Below are positions 43,438 to 50,664 of a stretch of 64,000 nucleotides of DNA, in pieces. The DNA is from CAYRWR01 sp964428015 (GTDB taxonomy: Bacteria; Spirochaetota; Brevinematia; Brevinematales; CAYRWR01): NCBI GenBank assembly GCA_964428015.1, contig CAYRWR010000001.1, positions 62,001 through 126,000 of the forward strand. The letters run 5' to 3'. Position numbers and translations under genes: made by a program. The notes below the pieces were generated by a model. It did not search any database. It was not told the DNA's origin and was given only the letters and a program-made list of their open reading frames with translations. Numbering within the stretch: the stretch's first letter is position 1; each line of letters starts with the position of its first letter.

Positions 43438-44493
43438 TCATTGTATGGGGTTAAAGGTATAGCAGAGTACTTTTTTTCCATCCGCGGTCATGGACACATC
43501 CGTCAGAATCTCGGTATAGTCTATACCAGGCCGCTGACCCTGGGACTCCTGCGCTTGATCCTGACTTTCATCTTCTCCGCTATATCCATCCTCATCACTA
43601 TAGTTATCATCATAACTATGATTCTGGTAGACATTATAAACTCCTGCGTCCCCCTGACTTTCCCGGCTGAACACCAGGAAATTCTTAATATACCGATATT
43701 TTTTCAACATCCAGTCTCTTCCTGATTTTTCCCAGATCGCAATCTTATCCGCGCCGCCTATTACTATCCGACTGCCCCGGATGTCTATGTCCATGGGGCC
43801 GGGCCAGTTCATATAGGGGTTAAAAGAATAGGGTGTATCACCGGTCAGGGGTAGAATGGAAACTATGTGATCCCAACCCGCACCCAGGACGTAACCCCGG
43901 GTGAAATTTATCATGAAATGAGTAGGATTATTATTAAGTATCTTTACAACACGTTTTTCATCAATCTGATAGATCAGCAGGCTATCATTGGTAGCACTGA
44001 TGATTTGGGCCTGGCCGCTGGAAAGATCAAAACTGTAATAATACTCCCCGGGAAAGGAACTTTCCTCAATTGGAGATATGGAGTCACCATTCCGTGAATT
44101 CCAGGCTAATAAATGAAAATGGTTATTTACATGGTCTTCATAATTGCGGTTTTCTTTATACAAAATTTTACTATCCGGGGAAAAATGTAACTGGCTCCGA
44201 AAAGCTTCATCCGTGCTGTCTTCCATTTCCTTTTGCCATAAAATAGATGAAGATTTCAGGTCTATCACTCTTAGGGATGCATTCTGATTCCAGTCTTTTT
44301 CATAGAGCACAGCCGCCAGGTTTCCATCGGGAGAAATTTTAGCTGAAATCAGGATCACTCCTTCCTCTACAAAAACCAGGCTGGTAGAATCTTTTTCCAC
44401 ATCCCATAGGCCGACCCGTAAATCCTCAGCATTAAGCCGGATGGTGAACAGTACCAGTAACAAAATCACAGTACCTGTTATTCTACTCCGCAT
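43438..44493 (-). CDS. exported beta-propeller-like protein
   Basis: 351 residues with a signal peptide (cleavage after RLNA). The mature region has repeated strands of the WD40/TolB type: AKISPDGNLAAVLYEKDW, LHFSPDSKILYKENRN, IDIRGSRIVIGGADKIAIW, VSMTADGKKVLCYTF. A very acidic insert of about 30 residues (DDNYSDEDGYSGEDES and following) lies near residue 300. The role is unknown; it is likely a periplasmic scaffold. Confidence 0.7.
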   Translation of the reverse strand: MRSRITGTVILLLVLFTIRLNAEDLRVGLWDVEKDSTSLVFVEEGVILISAKISPDGNLAAVLYEKDWNQNASLRVIDLKSSSILWQKEMEDSTDEAFRSQLHFSPDSKILYKENRNYEDHVNNHFHLLAWNSRNGDSISPIEESSFPGEYYYSFDLSSGQAQIISATNDSLLIYQIDEKRVVKILNNNPTHFMINFTRGYVLGAGWDHIVSILPLTGDTPYSFNPYMNWPGPMDIDIRGSRIVIGGADKIAIWEKSGRDWMLKKYRYIKNFLVFSRESQGDAGVYNVYQNHSYDDNYSDEDGYSGEDESQDQAQESQGQRPGIDYTEILTDVSMTADGKKVLCYTFNPIQ

Positions 44494-44614
44494 GACTCAC
44501 TTCCCAAATATATTCATCCTGTAAAAGGATAGAGTGCTTATTTTATTTATCCATAATTGAAAATACAAGAAAATCATTCTAAATACCTATTTTATCCTCT
44601 AGTCCTGCAGTGTT

Positions 44615-44643
44615 TTGACACAATACAATACAGGATATACAAT
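44615..44643 (+). promoter_or_regulatory. strong promoter of the structured RNA / SPFH-E2 operon
   Basis: TTGACA (44615-44620) and TACAAT (44638-44643) are separated by exactly 17 bp. Transcription should begin near 44650, the first base before the structured region. Confidence 0.78.
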
Positions 44644-44649
44644 GAGTCA

Positions 44650-44878
44650 ACTGCCATCCTGTAAACGGTCCCGGAAACACAGGGCAATCGCAGTCCGGGT
44701 ACCAGGGGGTTCGATTCCCCTTTCGTCGTGGTTGGAAGCAGGCCTGAAAGGGCCATCGGCCGGGAAACGGACGGCGCCATATGGCGCGGCCCTCTTAAAC
44801 CCTGCGTCAGCGAGGATACCGCGGTTCGCCGCTCAATCGACTGGCCCGTTTAAGAGGGCGTCTCAATCCCGGATTTTT
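44650..44878 (+). ncRNA. candidate structured RNA (leader or small RNA), unknown class
   Basis: A dense series of pairings starts right at the predicted transcription start. TGCC (44652-44655) and CTGT (44659-44662) pair with ACAG (44679-44682) and GGCA (44683-44686). CCCGGA in that loop (44670-44675) pairs with TCCGGG (44694-44699), giving an H-type pseudoknot. Next is a T-arm-like hairpin with loop TTCGATT (44710-44716), then GGCC elements, the palindrome GCGCCATATGGCGC (44774-44787) and a 12-bp stem, 44789-44800 with 44848-44859, that encloses a GCGG-TTCG-CCGC hairpin (44821-44832). There is no plausible ORF. It ends just before AGGAGG of the SPFH gene, so a cis-regulatory leader is likely, but a separate small RNA is possible. 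Confidence 0.6.
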
Positions 44879-44889
44879 AGGAGGAAAGG

Positions 44890-45615
44890 ATGCTTAAAAA
44901 ACGCTACCAGGTCTACCCCAACAACAAAGGTTACTATTTCCTGGACAACCGGTTGAAAAAAGTCCTGGAGCCGGGAGTTTACCGTCTGGGGGGCTGGTAC
45001 CGAAAAGTCCTGCTGGTCAATGTCCCCTTTACTCCCCAGCTCCTGCGCATCCTCAATCAGGAAGTGTTGACTAAAGACGCTATCAGTCTGCGCTTTTCCT
45101 ATATGATAGGTTATCAGGTGGGCGACGGGGAGAAATACCTGGCATCCTTTGATTTCGGACCCAGCCCGGACAGCTTCGGTCTGGAGGTCAATAACCAGCT
45201 CCACAGTCATTCCCAGGTAGTACTGCGCAATATCATCGCGCAATATCCCAGTGAAGAGATCAATCAGCACCGCGAGACCCTGTTCAGCGATGCCCGCGCG
45301 GCCCTGGAAAAAAGACTCGGTCCCCTGGGCCTCACAATCCGGGAAGTGGAACTCATCGACATCCAGTTTCCCAAGAATATCCAGGACATCTTTGCCCTCC
45401 GTCTGGAAGCCCAGGTCCGGGCCCAGTCCGAGCTGGAAAATGCCCGCACCCAGGTAGCCTCGGCTCGCGCTCTAAAGAATGCTGCCGAGCTCATGAAAGG
45501 TGACCAGGACATCCGCTTCCTGCAATGGCTGGATACTGTCCGTGAGATTTCCAAAAAGGGCAAGCATACCTTCATTCTGGGAGATGGTAAAAATCTCACC
45601 CTGGACGCTAAATGA
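44890..45615 (+). CDS. SPFH/band 7 domain protein
   Basis: 241 residues with an SPFH-type domain: MLKKRYQVYPNNKGYYFLDN, VLEPGVYRLGGWYRKVLLVNV, then AALEKRLGPLGLTIREVELIDIQFP, the usual region before the coiled coil AQVRAQSELENARTQVASARAL. There is no membrane helix. It is shorter than and divergent from the SPFH protein at 42.5 kb. AGGAGGAAAGG precedes the ATG. It heads an operon with the E2-like gene, which overlaps it by 4 bp, and follows the structured RNA. Confidence 0.88.
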   Translation: MLKKRYQVYPNNKGYYFLDNRLKKVLEPGVYRLGGWYRKVLLVNVPFTPQLLRILNQEVLTKDAISLRFSYMIGYQVGDGEKYLASFDFGPSPDSFGLEVNNQLHSHSQVVLRNIIAQYPSEEINQHRETLFSDARAALEKRLGPLGLTIREVELIDIQFPKNIQDIFALRLEAQVRAQSELENARTQVASARALKNAAELMKGDQDIRFLQWLDTVREISKKGKHTFILGDGKNLTLDAK

Positions 45616-46421
45616 ACAAAACACCCCGCCTGGTATCTGACCGCCATACTTACCCCCCGCCCCGCATCCTGATCACAGACGCCGTGGACCAGGGTCGTAT
45701 CAAAAATCATATCCCCGGTCTGGTTGAGCTGGATGTGACACTGGCTCGTAAAAAGATACGGGAATACCGTCGACGCACGGGACACAAACTCAGTCTTCTG
45801 GCCTGGCTTTTAAAAGTTATCGCGGACACCGTCAGCGAATTTCCCGCCCTCCAGGCATTTCGCCGGGGAAAACGTAGCATTGAAGTATTTAAAGAAGTGG
45901 ATTTTTGCGTAATAGTAGAAAGAGAATACAGGGGCCAGACTATGCCCCTGACCTGGATGATCCGGTCCGCTCAGGATCTGACACTGGAAGAATTAGAAGA
46001 CAGCCTGCGCCAATCCCGGGAAGTCCCTGTGAGCGGTAATGGTGTGTCTATTAATGAAACCGGCCCCTCCTGGAGAAACCGGCTCCTCTACGCCCTGCCC
46101 CGCTTCATCCGAAAATGGATCTGGAAACTGATCCTGTCCCACCCCAAGAGCGCGCGAGACTCTGTCGGTACCATCCACATCACTTCAGTGGGCATGATGG
46201 GCCAGGTCAACGGCTGGTTTATCCAGAGCACCATTCAGCCCCTGTCCTTCGGCTTCAATGCCATAAACCGTAAGCCCAAAGTAATAGGAAATAAAATTGA
46301 AATAAGAGAGATCCTGAATACCACGGTTCTGTTCGACCACGATGTACTGGACGGCTCTCCCATGGTACGTTTCATGTCGAGGCTATTCCGCCGGGTGGAA
46401 AGGGCGGAAGGGCTGGACTAG
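45612..46421 (+). CDS. stand-alone E2-type (2-oxoacid dehydrogenase) acyltransferase domain
   Basis: 269 residues covering only the catalytic CAT-fold domain of dihydrolipoamide acyltransferases. The C-terminal motif FDHDVLDGSPMVRF carries the active-site HxxxDG (His then DG), and GFNAINRKPK and FCVIVEREYRGQTMP strands are conserved. There is no lipoyl or subunit-binding domain, so it cannot work in a normal E2 chain. It may act as a free acyltransferase in trans, like CAT-type enzymes. The ATG overlaps the SPFH stop by 4 bp. Confidence 0.85.
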   Translation: MNKTPRLVSDRHTYPPPRILITDAVDQGRIKNHIPGLVELDVTLARKKIREYRRRTGHKLSLLAWLLKVIADTVSEFPALQAFRRGKRSIEVFKEVDFCVIVEREYRGQTMPLTWMIRSAQDLTLEELEDSLRQSREVPVSGNGVSINETGPSWRNRLLYALPRFIRKWIWKLILSHPKSARDSVGTIHITSVGMMGQVNGWFIQSTIQPLSFGFNAINRKPKVIGNKIEIREILNTTVLFDHDVLDGSPMVRFMSRLFRRVERAEGLD

Positions 46422-47200
46422 GCTTCCAGATTTTCCAGATATTCCAGGCTGGAAGTAAAATCCTCAACTTTGGATAATTCCAATACAATCGTCGCGTCAG
46501 GGGCATTCGCCCTGCACAGGGTTTCGATTTCCCGCCAGTCTATTTTACCCCGCCCCAGGGGCAGGTGCTCGTCTTTTTGCAGATGATTGTCGTGCCAGTG
46601 CAGGTGCGTGATAGTGCCTCTGAAGGTTTCAAACCACTCCCGAGCCGGTATCCGGCTGAAGGCGAAGATATGCCCCACGTCGATACAGACCCTCAATCGG
46701 GGATGGGGAATATCCAGGACCAGTGCCGCCAGCTGAGTGGTATCCAGCTCCCAGGTGTTTTCCAGACAGATCTCCAGGGGGGAGTTGTCGGCCGTCTCCA
46801 GCCAGAAGTCCCGCGCGGTCCGGAGGTTTTTCTCCACCAGGCTACCCACATTTACCATAGGCAGCAGCGAGGTGTGGAATACAATGCGCCGGCAGTACAG
46901 CTCCGCCGCAATTTCGATAGCCCGCCTGATCTTATCCCGGGCTAATGCGCGGATGGCGGCGTCTTCACTCTGGGGATTGATGTCCCAGAAAGGGCCGTGC
47001 AGAGTGCGTGTGATATCCGTGGGCAGATTGTCCCTGAACAGCCTGACAAGCTCGCGGGCGGTGGTGGGATCAGAGAGGGCCGGTTCTTTGCAGAATTCGC
47101 CTATCTCCACTCCCCGGCCGGTGGACTCATAGATACCCAGGTAGCTATCCAGCTGGTCGGCATACAGTTTATACAGAAAATCCGTGTTTTCCAGATTCAC
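46418..47200 (-). CDS. sugar phosphate isomerase/epimerase-like TIM barrel
   Basis: 260 residues of the AP-endonuclease-2/xylose-isomerase-like family. Typical metal ligands lie in EICLENTWEL (Glu), RVCIDVGHIFAF (Asp, His), LHWHDNHLQKDEHLPLGRGKIDW (His, Asp, His) and IVLELSK (Glu). The substrate is unknown; members act on keto sugars and inositol derivatives. The start is GTG at 47200 with no strong Shine-Dalgarno. It lies 6 bp after ppnP and shares its direction, so co-transcription is likely. Its end overlaps the E2-like gene by 4 bp. Confidence 0.85.
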   Translation of the reverse strand: MNLENTDFLYKLYADQLDSYLGIYESTGRGVEIGEFCKEPALSDPTTARELVRLFRDNLPTDITRTLHGPFWDINPQSEDAAIRALARDKIRRAIEIAAELYCRRIVFHTSLLPMVNVGSLVEKNLRTARDFWLETADNSPLEICLENTWELDTTQLAALVLDIPHPRLRVCIDVGHIFAFSRIPAREWFETFRGTITHLHWHDNHLQKDEHLPLGRGKIDWREIETLCRANAPDATIVLELSKVEDFTSSLEYLENLEA

Positions 47201-47206
47201 TGCTGA

Positions 47207-47521
47207 TTATTTTATATAGGAGCAGCAGTAATCGGTCACAGTTTTGATCTTGAGGTCGAAGCTGGAATTGGCCGGAACTTCGAAGGTCTGTCCGCCCTTA
47301 ATGGACTGCCACTGGGAAGAACCGGGGAGCTTGATATCCAGTTCGCCTGCCAGGATCTCCATGATTTCCTTGTCGCCGGTACCGAAGGTATAGTCGCCGG
47401 GCATCATGATACCCAGTGTCTTTTTGCTGCCGTCAGCGAACAGTACGGTGCGGCTTGTGACCTTACCGTCATAATATATGTTGGCTTCTTTAACTACAGT
47501 GACTTTATCAAACTGGGACAT
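47207..47521 (-). CDS. ppnP: pyrimidine/purine nucleoside phosphorylase
   Basis: 104 residues, full length for the PpnP (YaiE/DUF1255) cupin family. Hallmarks are EANIYYDGKVTSRTVLFADGSKKTLGIMMPGDYTFGT, EIMEILAGELDIKLPGSSQW and QTFEVPANSSFDLKI, with the terminal DYCCSYIK. It splits nucleosides with phosphate into base and ribose 1-phosphate. AAGGAG lies before the ATG. It is probably transcribed with the downstream isomerase-like gene, which could handle a sugar product, an inference. Confidence 0.93.
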   Translation of the reverse strand: MSQFDKVTVVKEANIYYDGKVTSRTVLFADGSKKTLGIMMPGDYTFGTGDKEIMEILAGELDIKLPGSSQWQSIKGGQTFEVPANSSFDLKIKTVTDYCCSYIK

Positions 47522-47628
47522 GATTGACTCCTTGGGGATTTTTGTGGAATATTATAGCCTGCTTTCACGTACGCTGCAATTTTCGGGTGATGATTAGAGG
47601 ATTAGTGTGATAAATGAATGCTGCAAAT

Positions 47629-48156
47629 TTATTCCTTGACTATAGAGTAGACCTTGCAATCCCGTGGGACATTCGAAATATTGGGGTGCCGGATGAACTT
47701 CCTGAAAACCCCTTCGTAGCTCAGGCCCAGCTTTTCCATAACCTTTCCGGATGCCATGTTATCTACATCGTGATAGGCCCATACCCGGTAGATCTCCGGT
47801 TTGGCCAGGATCCAGTCCAGCACCGGACGCATCGCTTCAGTCATTATTCCCTTATTCCAATAAGGTTTAGCCAGCGCATAGCCGAATACAGCCTTAAAAT
47901 CTTCGATCTCAAAGTCCAGCATCCCTATCACATGACCGGACGACTTTAGTTCGATCACAAACGGGAAGTAAGTCCCCTTCTCCATTTTTTCAAGGCATAG
48001 TTCAATGTATACCTGGGTGTCCATTTCACTTTTATTGGGAGTCCAGGTCAAATAGCGGGTGACATCTTGATCCTGGGCATAGGATTGAAAAATATCCGGT
48101 ACATCACTGAATTCCGGGGGACGGATGGTGAGACGATCTGTGTTAAATTCCGGCAT
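47629..48156 (-). CDS. GNAT-family N-acetyltransferase (RimJ/RimL-type)
   Basis: 175 residues starting at ATG 48156 with GGAG 8 nt upstream; the frame is open for 25 more codons but without a better site. It shows TDRLTIRPPEFSDVPDIF at the N-terminus, VIGMLDFEIED and the acetyl-CoA loop region YALAKPYWNKGIMTEAMRPVLDWIL, then YRVWAYHDVDNMASGKVMEKLGLSYEG. RimJ/L-like members acetylate N-terminal residues of proteins or small amines. It is a single gene. Confidence 0.92.
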   Translation of the reverse strand: MPEFNTDRLTIRPPEFSDVPDIFQSYAQDQDVTRYLTWTPNKSEMDTQVYIELCLEKMEKGTYFPFVIELKSSGHVIGMLDFEIEDFKAVFGYALAKPYWNKGIMTEAMRPVLDWILAKPEIYRVWAYHDVDNMASGKVMEKLGLSYEGVFRKFIRHPNISNVPRDCKVYSIVKE

Positions 48157-48250
48157 TTTTATTTCTCCATGAATATATGTACCTAATGAATCATGACCAT
48201 CTCTTAAATGATAATAATTTCCCTGAACCAAAAAGACTGATGTAAAGATA

Positions 48251-48625
48251 TCAGATGATTTCTTTATCAGAGAGCATGGGATAATGTTTTTTGTTATAAG
48301 TCCAGATGTTCATCCCAGTTAGCCTACATGCGTCTGCGATCATGGCATCACTCAGTGTAACATTATGTGTTTTACTATATTGCCTTAAGTACTTACCGGC
48401 TAATATTCCCGTTTCGATCGTCAAGTCTATAGTGTATAATTTTTTTAAAAGCAATCCGGTTTCTATTTCTTCCTCTGACCGCATACCTGAATAAATTTCC
48501 GCCGACTGAATGGGAGTTATACAAAGTATTCCTTCATGAGAATAGGCATATTGCTCAAAACTCTTGATCTCATTTTCTCTACCCCTCAAAATCCAAATAA
48601 TGACATCGGTATCAAGCATCAACAT
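48251..48625 (-). CDS. vapC: PIN-domain toxin (VapC-like)
   Basis: 124 residues with a complete PIN fold. Asp5 and Asp7 lie in the first strand (MLMLDTDVIIWILRG), Glu43 or so in the middle (ITPIQSAEIYSG) and Asp95/Asp99 in LSDAMIADACRL. These bind Mg for ribonuclease action on tRNA or rRNA. It overlaps the antitoxin gene by 14 bp, the usual coupling in which antitoxin is made first. GGAG is 8 nt before the ATG. The region is more AT-rich than its neighbours, as mobile toxin-antitoxin modules often are. Confidence 0.9.
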   Translation of the reverse strand: MLMLDTDVIIWILRGRENEIKSFEQYAYSHEGILCITPIQSAEIYSGMRSEEEIETGLLLKKLYTIDLTIETGILAGKYLRQYSKTHNVTLSDAMIADACRLTGMNIWTYNKKHYPMLSDKEII

Positions 48626-48851
48626 CCCGGTCTCTCCTCAACCTGCGGATATAATCCTCCACATCACCGCTTTCATTTTTTCGTATTCCGGCGGATTTTT
48701 TCATGGTCTGTATTAAATCCTCAATATTATGACTGATATTTTTACGGATATTATTCCTTATAAGTTCAGACACGCTTTTATGCTCCAAAATGCTTTCATT
48801 ATCCAGATAACTAACTATCTCTTCATCCAGGTATATTTGTTTTCTAACCAT
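48612..48851 (-). CDS. vapB: ribbon-helix-helix antitoxin
   Basis: 79 residues. The N-terminus MVRKQIYLDEEIVSYLDNES and KSVSELIRNNIRK give the ribbon-helix-helix DNA-binding fold of CopG/VapB-type antitoxins. The C-terminal part (GIRKNESGDVEDYIRRLRRDRDVDA) is the toxin-binding tail. It is the first gene of the pair. A 20-bp perfect palindrome overlapping the promoter lies 9 bp upstream and is the likely autoregulatory operator. Confidence 0.85.
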   Translation of the reverse strand: MVRKQIYLDEEIVSYLDNESILEHKSVSELIRNNIRKNISHNIEDLIQTMKKSAGIRKNESGDVEDYIRRLRRDRDVDA

Positions 48852-48860
48852 ATTGATCTC

Positions 48861-48880
48861 CTGGTGTATATATACACCAG
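48861..48880. promoter_or_regulatory. palindromic operator of the vapBC module
   Basis: CTGGTGTATATATACACCAG is a perfect 20-bp palindrome. The right edge overlaps the -10 box (TATACT, 48884-48879) and the left edge touches the Shine-Dalgarno of vapB, so binding would block both transcription and the start site. Confidence 0.8.
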
Positions 48881-48906
48881 TATATCATAACTCCCTGGGA
48901 AATCAA
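48879..48906 (-). promoter_or_regulatory. promoter of vapBC
   Basis: On the minus strand TTGATT (48906-48901) and TATACT (48884-48879) are separated by 16 bp. Confidence 0.6.
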
Positions 48907-48927
48907 ATTTGTGTATAGTAATCACGC

Positions 48928-49578
48928 TTAATCAATCTTCATCTTGCCGATGGTCTTCCCGATGATGGTGAGGGACTCCTGGGAATCCGCTCCTATGGTA
49001 AAAGGTTCATAATTCCGGTTACGGGAGATGATTTTAAGACTACCGTCAGGCAGGAAGTGCAAAGTCTTGAGCATCACGTTATTATTCACCCTCAGGATGT
49101 AATCCCGGTCTCCGGCGCGCTGTCCATCCATCTGGAAGAACACCACATCACCATTGCGGTACTCCGGCTCCATGGAGTCGCCCGATACCCGGATGCCCCG
49201 GATTTTATCGGCCGGATAGGAACGCAGGTCTTCGCGACGCACCGGGATGGTCTCCAGCACTTCCGGCTCTCCCAGGGCGTTTTCCAGTCCCAGACCAGCG
49301 GATGCCTGCACGTCATACAGGGGGACTTTGACCACATCCCCCGCGTCCTCTTCCTGAAACATGGGCGCGGTACCCAGAAGCAGCCAGTGGAGATTGACGC
49401 CCGTGACCTCAAAGATTTTCATCAGCACTTCATTCTTAATCTCATAGCGCTCCTGCTCATAATGGGACAGCATGGGCAGGCTGACCCCTATGGCTTTGGC
49501 AAACTCGTCCTGGGTCTTATACCCCAGGTGCTGCCGTAGTTCCCTTAATCGTACGCCTATCCCTGTCTTGTGTTCCAA
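48928..49578 (-). CDS. S24-family autocleaving repressor (HTH + LexA/CI-like peptidase)
   Basis: 216 residues from a TTG at 49578 with GGAGGGG 5-6 nt upstream; the longer open frame before it is not protein-like. Residues 1-65 form an XRE helix-turn-helix (RLRELRQHLGYKTQDEFAKAIGVSLPMLSHYE). The peptidase has Ser135 in RVSGDSMEPEY, Lys171 in VMLKTLHF and a likely Ala94-Gly95 cleavage site. It should repress until RecA-stimulated self-cleavage after DNA damage. It lies downstream of a small membrane protein gene and is divergent from the pseudo-UmuD/UmuC operon, which it probably controls. Confidence 0.88.
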   Translation of the reverse strand: MEHKTGIGVRLRELRQHLGYKTQDEFAKAIGVSLPMLSHYEQERYEIKNEVLMKIFEVTGVNLHWLLLGTAPMFQEEDAGDVVKVPLYDVQASAGLGLENALGEPEVLETIPVRREDLRSYPADKIRGIRVSGDSMEPEYRNGDVVFFQMDGQRAGDRDYILRVNNNVMLKTLHFLPDGSLKIISRNRNYEPFTIGADSQESLTIIGKTIGKMKID

Positions 49579-49594
49579 TTTCCCCTCCTTCCAG

Positions 49595-49819
49595 TCAGTT
49601 ATTATACACCAGCATCCCCCCGGCGGACTGATGTTGACTGGCCATCTCGGTCTTCTGCGGCCGGCGTGCGTCCAGGTCCTTTTTGTGGGCCAGGATATAA
49701 CCGCCGCAGAAACACAGCTCGGCATACACCAGAATCGCTACCACAGCAGCCTTACGCCGGGTACGGATATTCTTCTTTTGTCTGTTTTTCTTCTGTACCA
49801 GTTTCCTTTCGTTAAGCAT
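49595..49819 (-). CDS. small single-pass membrane protein
   Basis: 74 residues starting at ATG 49819, with AGGAGG 8 nt upstream; the longer frame lacks a site. A very basic N-terminus (LNERKLVQKKNRQKKNIRTRRK) is followed by one membrane helix (AAVVAILVYAELCFCGGYILA) and a polar C-tail of about 30 residues. It is the first gene of the repressor operon, 16 bp upstream of the TTG of the S24 regulator. No family is recognised. The layout resembles SOS-induced division inhibitors such as YneA or SidA, an inference only. Confidence 0.6.
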   Translation of the reverse strand: MLNERKLVQKKNRQKKNIRTRRKAAVVAILVYAELCFCGGYILAHKKDLDARRPQKTEMASQHQSAGGMLVYNN

Positions 49820-49848
49820 AAAAATAACCTCCTGAAGATTTGACATAA

Positions 49849-49927
49849 TATCGTTATGCTATAATAATTATACATATGCGATATTTATCGGCAGGTTATT
49901 CTCAGAACATTATCGCATAGCTATAAT
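49849..49927. promoter_or_regulatory. divergent promoter region with four TATCG half-sites
   Basis: Candidate operators for the S24 repressor are TATCGT at 49849-49854, GCGATA at 49878-49883, TATCGG at 49886-49891 and TATCGC at 49911-49916. The middle pair forms CGATA-TT-TATCG (49879-49890). A 17-bp imperfect direct repeat (13 of 17 identical) joins 49849-49865 and 49911-49927. TATAAT boxes lie at 49922-49927 for the plus operon and on the minus strand at 49872-49867. Confidence 0.6.
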
Positions 49928-49953
49928 TTTTTGTCAAAAAAAGGAGGAAATAT

Positions 49954-50664
49954 ATGGCAGTCAAAGAACAGAGGCAGGGTGTGGTGGCGTCAAAATTTCC
50001 CAGCGCGGCTAAAGACTACCGGGAACAGACTCTCGATCCCCTGCGGGTGATCCGGGACCTGGAGCTGCATCTGGAAGAATTCCAGATCAAGGACAATTTT
50101 ATGATAGACAGCGGTTTCACCGAGGATGACAGGATATTTTATCAGACCCGCTACCCGCACTCCGGAGAGCTGGTAGTAGCCCAGGGCCCGGGCTTCACCC
50201 GTCTGTTCCGCTACACCGAAGAGCCGCGCGGTGCCAGCCTCCGGGAAGAATGCCCCCATGGACTGACCCTGCCCCTGGATGCCGACATGCGTATCCTGGG
50301 AGTGGCACGGGCCGGCATCCATTTTTTCGAGTCCGGCCCTGCCCTGCGCTCCCGTTCCGCCTGGCATTTTCTATCCGGACTATCCCCCTACCTCTACCCT
50401 CTCCGGGTCAGCGGCGAGGGTATGCACCTGTCTCACATCCACCACAACGACATTCTATACTACCGCTTCCTGCATCCCGGAGAGATCCCCGCCAACGGCA
50501 GCGTGGTGGTAGCCGGGTATAAGAAATTCCTGTTTCTACGCCGTCTCATCTGGTCCGGAGGCAGGCCGGTCCTGATCGATGACCAGGAGGACAGTGAAGA
50601 AATGCCTATCAAAAAAGGCGTGACCATCGAAGGTATGGCCCGGCTGGTGGTACGCCTGCTGTGA
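49954..50664 (+). CDS. tandem UmuD-like protein lacking the Ser-Lys dyad in both domains
   Basis: 236 residues. Two segments each resemble the UmuD/LexA S24 domain. In the first (about 45-125), DNFMIDSGFTEDD and HSGELVVAQGPGFTRLF align with the DSMIDAGI and GEFTVKRL regions, but the Ser is missing and the Lys position is Leu84. In the second (about 148-236), RVSGEGMHLSHIHHNDILYY has Gly156 for Ser and FLFLRRL has Arg196 for Lys. It should not self-cleave. It is the first gene of the operon and overlaps umuC by GTGA. It may act as a fused UmuD'-like dimer for the polymerase. AGGAGG precedes the ATG. Confidence 0.72.
   Translation: MAVKEQRQGVVASKFPSAAKDYREQTLDPLRVIRDLELHLEEFQIKDNFMIDSGFTEDDRIFYQTRYPHSGELVVAQGPGFTRLFRYTEEPRGASLREECPHGLTLPLDADMRILGVARAGIHFFESGPALRSRSAWHFLSGLSPYLYPLRVSGEGMHLSHIHHNDILYYRFLHPGEIPANGSVVVAGYKKFLFLRRLIWSGGRPVLIDDQEDSEEMPIKKGVTIEGMARLVVRLL

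Larger units (their letters stand above)
44494..44889. other. intergenic region with promoter and structured RNA
   Basis: This gap of about 400 bp separates the beta-propeller gene (minus) from the SPFH gene (plus). The left 120 bp are AT-rich and presumably hold the promoter of the minus-strand gene. The right part carries the strong plus promoter and the structured leader, listed separately. Confidence 0.6.

Noticed and set aside
44650..44720. A cyclic di-GMP (GEMM) riboswitch, because of ACAGGGCAA and GGGTACC.
   Set aside because: The two GEMM hairpins and the GACGCAAAG part are missing; spacing is far too short.
44700..44735. A tRNA gene, suggested by GGGGGTTCGATTCCCCT.
   Set aside because: There is no matching 5' acceptor strand, no D-arm or anticodon arm in order and no CCA. 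The T-arm-like hairpin stands inside a larger structure.
44650..44889. tmRNA, RNase P or SRP RNA.
   Set aside because: None of the conserved cores (tag frame, GAGGAAAGTCC-like block, GGAAGC-type SRP loop in its stem) is present in proper context.
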